A stretch of 64,000 nucleotides of DNA. It comes from Hyphomicrobiales bacterium. Lineage in GTDB: Bacteria; Pseudomonadota; Alphaproteobacteria; Rhizobiales; Rhizobiaceae. The notes under the pieces were generated by a model. The model had not been told where the DNA came from, made no database searches, and saw nothing but the letters and a program-made list of their open reading frames with translations. Positions 57,955 to 64,000 of the stretch are shown in pieces. The stretch's first letter is position 1. The number at the start of each line of letters is the position of its first letter. The position numbers and the translations under genes are program-made. The stretch lies in the NCBI GenBank assembly GCA_900466575.1, contig UBMP01000004.1:245604-309603 (forward strand), written 5' to 3'.

Positions 57955-58584
57955 CCGATGCGTTTCCTCTTAAATGACGGCATCTGGTGAAGCCCGCTTC
58001 CCTTTTCTCCGGCGGCGCCAGCGGCAAATGCGGCGTTCATGACGCGTTTCGTACCGGTGGGCAACCCCGGCTGCCGGACAAATCGTTCAACATTATGACA
58101 AGCGATTCCGGGAGCGAGGCTTTTCCCTTGCTATTGTGACGGTTTGAACATAAAAGCTTCAGTCAGGATAAAAGTATCGACGGGATAGATTCCTCCCTCC
58201 GGCTGCCCACCGAAAATTGTGGCGCCCGTGACGAATCATCAGCCGTCGGCGATGCTTTTATTCGCAGTGTGTTCAGGTATTTCCGGCTGTTGCCGGACAG
58301 AAACGGTGGTCTCCACCAAGCTCTTTGGAAGAGCAATTCATCGGGCCCGCAGGGGCCTATGGCTTTGGCGTTCTCGACTGGTATTCGACGTTGTCGCACC
58401 TTGTTCCGTCCCTCATCCCGACAAGTGGGAGCCCGGTTTATCCGGTTGACGGAACCTCGTTGCGCATGAATGCCCCCCGATCGGGAACATATTTTTCCGG
58501 CGCGCCGGCTGGCTTCATTCACGAGATTTCCGAGATGAACTTACGAATGGCCTCCCTGCTGCCGCGCCGAGGAGTGCAGCATAA
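57955..58584. other. Long spacer and probable 5' leader of rne
   Basis: These 630 bp between amiC and rne hold no convincing gene. From a candidate promoter at 58128-58156 the rne transcript would have a leader of about 420 nt. Three back-to-back hairpins lie at 58282-58297, 58305-58317 and 58320-58334, and a CCGGCGCGCCGG palindrome is at 58497-58508. E. coli rne also has a long structured leader used for autoregulation. Confidence 0.65.
58128..58156 (+). promoter_or_regulatory. Candidate rne promoter
   Basis: TTGCTA (58128-58133) and TAAAAG (58151-58156) are spaced 17 bases apart, a fair sigma-70-type pair. No transcription-start evidence is available. Confidence 0.4.
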
Positions 58585-61377
58585 ATGGCAGACAGAATGC
58601 TTATCGATGCGTCTCACGAGGAAGAGACGCGCGTCGTAGTCGTACGCGGCAATCGTATTGAAGAATTCGACTTCGAGTCGGAGCACAAGAAACAGCTTCG
58701 CGGGAACATCTATCTCGCAAAGGTGACGCGCGTGGAGCCCTCGCTCCAGGCCGCTTTCGTCGATTACGGCGGCAACCGGCACGGCTTCCTGGCCTTTGCC
58801 GAAATCCACCCGGATTATTACCAGATCCCGCTCGCCGATCGTCAGGCTCTTCTCGCCGAAGAGGCTGAGCAGGTTCGTCGCGAGGACAAGGACGATCATG
58901 ACGAGCCGGAGGCCGCGCCCGCCGCAGCCGATCCGTCCGCAGCCGAGCAGCCGGAAGCTGACCTTTCCGCACTGGTCACCGAAACGGTCTCCGTCACCGG
59001 TGAAGAGCCGGCCGAAAAGCCGAAGCCTCGCCGCAAGAGCCGTCGCAAGCCGAAGGCTGGCGAAGAGGCCGAGGCCGCAGCGGCTGCCGAAACGGCAGAG
59101 GCCGCAACCGATGCTGCCGAAGGGGCTTCTGAAGAGTCCTCTTCCGACGAAGACGGCTCTACGCCTGACGTGATGGCTGCCGAAGTGGAAGCCGACACGA
59201 TCTCGGAAGAAGTCTCACCGCAGCGCAGCCGCCGTCGCGGTCGCCGTGATGACGACGACGATGATGACGAACACGCCGAAAAGGAAGTGATCGATAGCAT
59301 CGGCGCCGAAGATGCGATGGAAGAAGTTCCGGACCGCGTCGTGCGCAAGCCGCGCAAGCAGTATCGCATCCAGGAAGTCATCAAGCGCCGCCAGATCCTT
59401 CTGGTGCAGGTCGCCAAGGAAGAGCGCGGCAACAAGGGCGCTGCTCTCACCACTTATCTGTCGCTTGCCGGCCGTTACTCGGTTCTCATGCCGAACACGG
59501 CGCGTGGCGGCGGCATTTCCCGCAAGATCACCCAGCCGACGGACCGCAAGCGCCTGAAGGAAATCGCCCGCGGTCTCGAAGTGCCGCAGGGCATGGGCGT
59601 GATCCTGCGCACCGCCGGTGCCAACCGCACCAAGGTCGAGATCAAGCGCGACTTCGAATATCTGATGCGCCTGTGGGAAAACGTCCGCACGCTGACGCTG
59701 AATTCCACCGCGCCCTGCCTCGTTTACGAGGAAGGCTCGCTGATCAAGCGTTCGATCCGCGACCTTTACAACAAGGACATTTCCGAGATCATCGTTGCCG
59801 GCGAAGAAGGCTATCGTGAAGCGAAAGACTTCATGAAGATGCTGATGCCGAGCCACGCCAAGGTGGTCCAGCCCTATCGCGATGTGCATCCGATCTTCTC
59901 GCGCTCCGGCATTGAAGCGCAGCTTGACCGCATGCTGCAGCCGCAGGTGACGCTGAAGTCGGGTGGTTATCTCATCATCAACCAGACCGAAGCACTCGTC
60001 TCCATCGACGTGAACTCTGGCCGCTCGACCCGCGAACATTCCATTGAGGAAACCGCGCTGGCGACCAACCTCGAGGCGGCTGAAGAAGTCGCCCGCCAGC
60101 TCCGCCTGCGCGACTTGGCCGGCCTTGTCGTCATCGACTTCATCGACATGGAGGAGAAGCGCAACAACCGGGCGGTCGAGAAGCGTCTGAAGGACCATCT
60201 CAAGAACGACCGCGCCCGTATCCAGGTCGGCCGCATTTCGCATTTCGGCCTTCTCGAAATGTCGCGCCAGCGCATCCGCGCCTCGGTGCTGGAATCGACC
60301 ACCCAGGTCTGCTCGCATTGCGGCGGCACCGGTCACGTCCGATCGCAGTCCTCGGTCGCGCTCCATGTCCTGCGCGGTGTCGAGGAATACCTGCTCAAGA
60401 ACACGACGCACGATGTCACCGTCCGCACGACGCCGGAAATCGCGCTCTACCTGCTCAACCAGAAGCGCGGCACGATCGTTGATTACGAAGCCCGCTTCGG
60501 TCTCTCGATCTTCATCGAGGCCGACGCCGCCGTCGGTTCGCAGCATTTTGCGATCGATCGTGGCGAACCGGTCGAAAACCCGGTCAAGGTCGAATCGCTG
60601 ATGCCGCTGCTTCCGGAACCGGAAGAAGAGGATGATATCCCCGTCGAGGAAATCGACGAAGAGGATGAAGACGACATCGTTGCCGCCAAGGCTCCGGTCG
60701 AGGCGAAGTCCGACGACCAGAACGGCCGCAAGCGCAAGCGCCGCCGTCGCCGTCGCGGTCGCCGTGACGATCAGGACGGTCAGAACCCGCAGGCCAATGC
60801 CGGGCAGGGTGATGATGCCGATGAAGGCGATGACGAGGGCGATGAAGGCGACGACGAGGGCGATGCCGAGGGTACGTCCGCATCGGCTGCCGGCTCCGAC
60901 GATCAGCCCAAGCGCAAACGCCGCCGCCGCGGCAAGCGTGGCGGTCGCCGCACCCGTGAAGATGGTCTCGAAGCCGGAAGCGGCGACGACGCCGAAGCCA
61001 ATGGCGAAGGCGAAGAGGGTGACGAGGGTGATGAAGGCGAAGACGCCGCGGAGGTCGTGGCTGTCGAAGCCGCTGCCGTTGCCCAGGTGGCCGCTGAACC
61101 CGCTGCCGCCGAGCCGGCTCCGGTAATTGAAGCCGCGCCCGTTGTCGAAGTTCCGGCTCCTGCTGCAGAAACGGCTGCCGAGCCGGCTCCCGTGGCCGAG
61201 ACGGCATCCGAAGAGGCTGAAGCCGAAGACAAGCCGGCGGCCCGAACGGCCCGCACCAGCTCGTCCTCCGGCCCGATCGCCACAGAACCGGTTCTCACCT
61301 CCGGCAGCACCACCGAAGGCGGTGAGCCGAAGCCGAAGAAGGTCGGCTGGTGGAAGCAGCGCGGCGGTTTCTTCTAA
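58585..61377 (+). CDS. rne: Ribonuclease E
   Basis: This endoribonuclease is the core of the RNA degradosome and processes rRNA and tRNA. The protein is 930 residues. The S1 domain starts near residue 37 but is interrupted at about 101-255 by a low-complexity acidic and Arg/Lys-rich insert, an alphaproteobacterial trait. Catalytic Asp475 (IDVNSG) and Asp518 (VIDFIDM) and the zinc-link Cys576/Cys579 (CSHC) keep the E. coli spacings. The C-terminal 240 residues are disordered, with RNA-binding Arg/Lys stretches, and end in KKVGWWKQRGGFF. Confidence 0.97.
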   Translation: MADRMLIDASHEEETRVVVVRGNRIEEFDFESEHKKQLRGNIYLAKVTRVEPSLQAAFVDYGGNRHGFLAFAEIHPDYYQIPLADRQALLAEEAEQVRREDKDDHDEPEAAPAAADPSAAEQPEADLSALVTETVSVTGEEPAEKPKPRRKSRRKPKAGEEAEAAAAAETAEAATDAAEGASEESSSDEDGSTPDVMAAEVEADTISEEVSPQRSRRRGRRDDDDDDDEHAEKEVIDSIGAEDAMEEVPDRVVRKPRKQYRIQEVIKRRQILLVQVAKEERGNKGAALTTYLSLAGRYSVLMPNTARGGGISRKITQPTDRKRLKEIARGLEVPQGMGVILRTAGANRTKVEIKRDFEYLMRLWENVRTLTLNSTAPCLVYEEGSLIKRSIRDLYNKDISEIIVAGEEGYREAKDFMKMLMPSHAKVVQPYRDVHPIFSRSGIEAQLDRMLQPQVTLKSGGYLIINQTEALVSIDVNSGRSTREHSIEETALATNLEAAEEVARQLRLRDLAGLVVIDFIDMEEKRNNRAVEKRLKDHLKNDRARIQVGRISHFGLLEMSRQRIRASVLESTTQVCSHCGGTGHVRSQSSVALHVLRGVEEYLLKNTTHDVTVRTTPEIALYLLNQKRGTIVDYEARFGLSIFIEADAAVGSQHFAIDRGEPVENPVKVESLMPLLPEPEEEDDIPVEEIDEEDEDDIVAAKAPVEAKSDDQNGRKRKRRRRRRGRRDDQDGQNPQANAGQGDDADEGDDEGDEGDDEGDAEGTSASAAGSDDQPKRKRRRRGKRGGRRTREDGLEAGSGDDAEANGEGEEGDEGDEGEDAAEVVAVEAAAVAQVAAEPAAAEPAPVIEAAPVVEVPAPAAETAAEPAPVAETASEEAEAEDKPAARTARTSSSSGPIATEPVLTSGSTTEGGEPKPKKVGWWKQRGGFF

Positions 61378-61402
61378 GCCGCAGCTGACACGCTGAAATA
61401 AT

Positions 61403-61435
61403 AAACCCGCCGGGCTCGCGCTGCGGCGGGTTTTT
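61403..61435 (+). terminator. Terminator after rne
   Basis: A 10-bp perfect stem, AAACCCGCCG (61403-61412) with CGGCGGGTTT (61424-61433), is followed by TT. It lies 25 bp after the rne stop. Confidence 0.85.
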
Positions 61436-61457
61436 CATGTCCGGTATTTGGCCATCG

Positions 61458-62231
61458 TTACGGAGAGAATTGTTCGCTCAGAATTCGCTCCGACCAGGAG
61501 TAATCCGAGTCGGACAGGATGCTGACGCTCATGTCGCGCGCCTGGCGGATGCGGACGTGATTGATCGACTTGACCTCCTGATGGTCGGCCACCGCGTTGA
61601 CCGGGCGCTTCTCGCCTTCCAGAACGGTGATATCGACAACCACCTTTTCCGGCAGCAGCGCGCCGCGCCAGTGCCGCGGGCGAAAGGCGCTGACGGGGGT
61701 CAGCGCCATCAGCGGCGTATCAAGCGGCAGGATCGGCCCATGCGCGGAGAGATTATAGGCCGTGGAGCCGGCGGGCGTTGCCAGCAGCAGCCCGTCGCAG
61801 GTGAGTTCCGCAAGGCGTGTGCGCCCGTCGATATCCACGCGCAGCTTCGCCGCCTGGTAGGATTGTCGCAGCAGTGAGACCTCGTTGATGGCCAGCGCCG
61901 TATGCTTGTTGCCATAGGCGTCCTCGGTCTTCATCTCCAGCGGATGAATGACATTCTCGGTCGCCGCCGCAATACGCTCGTGGAGTTTCTCCGTGCTGTA
62001 GCGGTTCATCAGGAACCCGACGGAGCCCTTGTTCATGCCGTAGATGTGCTTGGCCGAATTCATGGCCTTGTGCAGCGTCTGCAGCATGAAGCCGTCGCCG
62101 CCGAGCGCCACGATTACATCCGCCTCCTCAAGCGGCGTGTCCCCGTAGAGCGCCACCAACTCTTCCCGCGCGGCCTCCGCGTCGGGTGCGGACGAGGCGG
62201 TAAACGAGATGGTTTTGAAATCGATTGTCAT
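61458..62231 (-). CDS. nadK: NAD kinase
   Basis: This enzyme phosphorylates NAD to NADP in the cytosol. The protein is 257 residues. The GGDG signature is in VALGGDGFMLQ, the second conserved segment is AINEVSLLRQ and the glycine-rich third is ATPAGSTAYNLSAHGP. I chose the ATG at 62231, since the frame to 62276 is not supported. It is convergent with rne across a terminator. Confidence 0.96.
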   Translation of the reverse strand: MTIDFKTISFTASSAPDAEAAREELVALYGDTPLEEADVIVALGGDGFMLQTLHKAMNSAKHIYGMNKGSVGFLMNRYSTEKLHERIAAATENVIHPLEMKTEDAYGNKHTALAINEVSLLRQSYQAAKLRVDIDGRTRLAELTCDGLLLATPAGSTAYNLSAHGPILPLDTPLMALTPVSAFRPRHWRGALLPEKVVVDITVLEGEKRPVNAVADHQEVKSINHVRIRQARDMSVSILSDSDYSWSERILSEQFSP

Positions 62232-62318
62232 GCAAATGCCCCGGCGACGCGTTGCGCCGGAACCTACATGAAACACGATGACATCCGCAAGACAGGGCGG
62301 GCAGTCACGCCAGCCTCA

Positions 62319-62365
62319 AGCATTTCCAGCAAAAGTGGGAACCGGTTTTGCGTCCGGATAATGCG
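62319..62365 (+). repeat. Palindromic intergenic repeat, copy 3
   Basis: This copy reads AGCATTTCCAG at the left, GGAACCGGTTTTG at the centre and GGATAATGCG at the right. It has diverged at the right arm. It lies between nadK and tRNA-Thr. Confidence 0.65.
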
Positions 62366-62382
62366 CAAAACAGAAACAAAAA

Positions 62383-62458
62383 TGGTGCCCCCAGAGAGAC
62401 TCGAACTCCCGACCTACTGATTACAAATCAGCCGCTCTACCAACTGAGCTATAGGGGC
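62383..62458 (-). tRNA. tRNA-Thr (anticodon TGT)
   Basis: This 76-nt cloverleaf has an encoded CCA end. The 7-bp acceptor GCCCCTA pairs with TGGGGGC. The D arm, a TTTGTAA anticodon loop (anticodon complement at 62423-62425) and a normal T arm (GGTTCGA-like GAGTTCGAGTC) are all present. It reads ACA codons. Confidence 0.97.
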
Positions 62459-62473
62459 AACGGGCGGGGAACT

Positions 62474-62501
62474 AACATATTCCCCGTTTATGTAAAGTAA
62501 A
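62474..62501 (-). promoter_or_regulatory. Candidate promoter of tRNA-Thr
   Basis: On the minus strand TTTACT (62501-62496) and TATGTT (62479-62474) are spaced 16 bases apart, with the tRNA starting 15 bp downstream. It overlaps the T run of the rlmB terminator. Confidence 0.35.
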
Positions 62502-62523
62502 AACTGCGCTTTGTTCAGCGCAG
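62499..62523 (-). terminator. Terminator of rlmB
   Basis: On the minus strand a 7-bp stem, CTGCGCT with AGCGCAG (6-nt loop), is followed by TTTTT. It lies immediately after the rlmB stop and before tRNA-Thr. Confidence 0.75.
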
Positions 62524-62526
62524 GCG

Positions 62527-63405
62527 TCAGGTCCGTGCGAGAAACTGCCGGCTGGCATAAAGTGCGATCGCTGCGGCATTGGACACGTTGAGCGACTTGA
62601 TCTCGCCCGGCATGTCGAGACGCGCCAGCGCGCTGACGGTTTCCCGCGTCTTCTGCCTCAGCCCCTTGCCCTCGTTGCCCATCACCAGCGCGATTTTGCC
62701 GCCGGAGAAGGTTTTCTCCAGCTCTGCCGGCCCCTCCGAATCAAGCCCGATCGAGAAGAAGCCAAGCTTGTGCAGTTCGGCCAGTGCGTCGGCGAGATTG
62801 GTGATCTGGATATACGGAATGAGCTCCAGCGCGCCGGAGGCGGATTTGGCCAACACGCCTGATTCCGTCGGGCTATGCCGCTGCGTCGTGATGACCGCGC
62901 CGGCCCCGAAAGCCACGGCGGAGCGCATGATCGCGCCGACATTGTGCGGGTCCGTTACCTGGTCGAGCACCAGAACCAGCGGGCTGTCCTTCAGCGCCTC
63001 AAGCCGGCGCACGGGGAGCGGTCGCGTTTCCAGCATGACGCCTTGATGAATGGCTTCCGGCCCGACGATCTTTTCGATCTCCTGCGGCGTGACGATCACA
63101 AGCGGGCAGGGCGGGTTCGCCTCATCGATCTCCAGGCGCTGCAGCGCGTTCAGCGTCGCCGACAGTCGGATCAGTTGACGCTGCTTGTTGTCCAGCGCGG
63201 CGCGCACGGTGTGGAGCCCGTAGAGGAAAACCTGTTCGGGGGCGAGTTGCGGCGCCTTCCAGTCCTCAGCACGGGCCTTGCGGCGATCCTTGGGTGACGG
63301 GGTCGGGATTTCGCCGCGTTCGCGCTTCTGGTCGCGATGGGCGCGGCGTAGCGTTGCGTAATGCTTGTCGCGGTCCGAGCCGCCGGTCTTTTCATCTTTG
63401 CTCAT
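62527..63405 (-). CDS. rlmB: 23S rRNA 2'-O-methyltransferase, RlmB/TrmH family
   Basis: This is a SPOUT-fold methyltransferase of 292 residues. RlmB methylates G2251 of 23S rRNA. An N-terminal basic extension (about 1-50) precedes a substrate-binding domain, then the knot motifs VLDQVTDPHNVGAIMRSA, LVMGNEGKGLR and LNVSNAAAIALYA. Family assignment is firm, but the exact target nucleotide is inferred from RlmB-like features. Confidence 0.9.
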   Translation of the reverse strand: MSKDEKTGGSDRDKHYATLRRAHRDQKRERGEIPTPSPKDRRKARAEDWKAPQLAPEQVFLYGLHTVRAALDNKQRQLIRLSATLNALQRLEIDEANPPCPLVIVTPQEIEKIVGPEAIHQGVMLETRPLPVRRLEALKDSPLVLVLDQVTDPHNVGAIMRSAVAFGAGAVITTQRHSPTESGVLAKSASGALELIPYIQITNLADALAELHKLGFFSIGLDSEGPAELEKTFSGGKIALVMGNEGKGLRQKTRETVSALARLDMPGEIKSLNVSNAAAIALYASRQFLART

Positions 63406-63482
63406 GCGCTCCGTATAGTCGTTTCCGAGGCCGAGGTCATCGCAGAGCTTGGGACTTTGACAAAAAAAATGGGAATGCCGTG

Positions 63483-63512
63483 TTGACAGGAGAGAGAAGG
63501 CCAGACTATTAC
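63483..63512 (+). promoter_or_regulatory. Candidate promoter of the tRNA-Tyr/tRNA-Gly unit
   Basis: A perfect TTGACA (63483-63488) and TATTAC (63507-63512) are spaced 18 bases apart, about 75 bp upstream of tRNA-Tyr. It may drive both tRNAs and perhaps read into tuf. Confidence 0.6.
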
Positions 63513-63588
63513 GCCGCCCATGCCGTCGGGCGGTTCTGCCGCTCGGAGGCTCGAAGCGACGGGCGGAGCAATCCGACGAACGCTGGAT

Positions 63589-63673
63589 GGAAGGGTGCCC
63601 GAGTGGCTAAAGGGGACGGACTGTAAATCCGTTGGCTAAGCCTACGTTGGTTCGAATCCAACCCCTTCCACCA
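63589..63673 (+). tRNA. tRNA-Tyr (anticodon GTA)
   Basis: This is an 85-nt class II tRNA with a long variable arm and an encoded CCA end. The acceptor GGAAGGG pairs with CCCTTCC, and the anticodon GTA is at 63623-63625. It is typical of bacterial tRNA-Tyr. Confidence 0.97.
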
Positions 63674-63684
63674 TTTCGCTTCCC

Positions 63685-63758
63685 GCGGGTATAGCTCAAT
63701 GGTAGAGCAGCAGCCTTCCAAGCTGAATACGCGGGTTCGATTCCCGCTACCCGCTCCA
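63685..63758 (+). tRNA. tRNA-Gly (anticodon TCC)
   Basis: This 74-nt tRNA has an encoded CCA end. The acceptor GCGGGTA pairs with TACCCGC, the loop CTTCCAA holds anticodon TCC at 63717-63719, and the T arm contains GGTTCGATT. It lies 11 bp after tRNA-Tyr, so the two are co-transcribed. Confidence 0.97.
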
Positions 63759-63980
63759 AATTTCTCGCTCCTTTGAACTTGTTACGACGACTTGCTGAAG
63801 TCTCGCGACGAAAAGTCTTGCCTAACGTCAGGTGAAGACTTCCGAAGGTGTTTCCGCACGTCCGAATCTCGCCCATGGCCAACAATTAAAAGTCTTGCGC
63901 AATGGCGAAGAAAGCCTTAAACGCCACGTCCAAACCGGTTCTGCCGGTCCGCCCAAATTTTCACATGAGGACATGTTCAC

Positions 63981-64000
63981 ATGGCAAAAGGTAAATTCGA
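63981..64000 (+). CDS. tuf: Elongation factor Tu, N-terminal fragment
   Basis: Only the start ATG and about five further codons are present, reading MAKGKF, like the EF-Tu N-terminus MAKxKFER. The position after tRNA-Tyr and tRNA-Gly matches the classic tRNA-tuf arrangement. Identity is inferred from this short match and the context. Confidence 0.75.

Noticed and set aside
58325..58639. 104-codon open frame in the rne leader
   Set aside because: It lacks a ribosome binding site and family motifs, overlaps the rne start and sits in a region of hairpins.

Overview
The window is a continuous stretch of alphaproteobacterial chromosome, most probably Rhizobiaceae (Rhizobium, Agrobacterium, Ensifer or Shinella type). 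The signs are high GC, an HdaA-type DnaA regulator ahead of ppk, the lpiA-acvB acid-tolerance pair, a Bpt-type leucyltransferase, an NDUFA12-like complex I subunit, a non-discriminating-type AspRS together with GatCAB, and RNase E with an interrupted S1 domain. The genus cannot be fixed from the sequence alone. No prophage, CRISPR array, integrase or intact transposase was seen.

Layout. 1-8.4 kb: a partial unknown gene, purM-purN (minus), then a plus-strand run: CDP-alcohol phosphatidyltransferase, AI-2E transporter, hdaA, ppk, ppx. A three-repeat Pho box lies just before ppk. 8.4-20 kb: a Cys-rich protein, rnd, a Tat-exported multicopper oxidase, aspS, three secreted proteins of unknown function, an aldo/keto reductase and parC. 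20-31 kb: bpt, pyrB with an inactive-looking dihydroorotase partner, an AidB-like flavoprotein, a PaiB-like protein, a TetR regulator, two small membrane proteins, ruvX, an AEC transporter, a glyoxalase-fold protein, a UPF0173 hydrolase and an arylamine N-acetyltransferase. 31-37.6 kb: gatC-gatA and gatB, separated by yjhX, a GNAT gene and a DUF6455-like gene, then another GNAT and a zinc alcohol dehydrogenase. 37.6-46.7 kb: acvB-lpiA, an NDUFA12 homologue, a DUF2155 protein, aat, accC-accB and a DsbA-family thiol oxidoreductase. 46.9-53 kb: an aminotransferase, a UPF0114 protein, a TetR/MFS divergent pair with two abutting palindromic operators, and a CHASE4-GGDEF cyclase. 52.7-64 kb: prfB (needs a +1 frameshift), mrcA, amiC, rne behind a long structured leader, nadK, tRNA-Thr, rlmB, tRNA-Tyr, tRNA-Gly and the first codons of tuf.

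How genes work together. AspRS and GatCAB can form Asn-tRNA by transamidation. Bpt and Aat are both N-degron aminoacyl-protein transferases. LpiA and AcvB control lysyl-phosphatidylglycerol. PBP1a and AmiC act on peptidoglycan. Ppk and Ppx make and break polyphosphate, and the Pho box links them to phosphate starvation. Most of the window is conserved housekeeping sequence. The points most worth checking are regulatory: the tandem operators, the Pho box, the rne leader, the prfB recoding site, a terminator whose loop looks like an insertion-sequence end, and a three-copy palindromic intergenic repeat.
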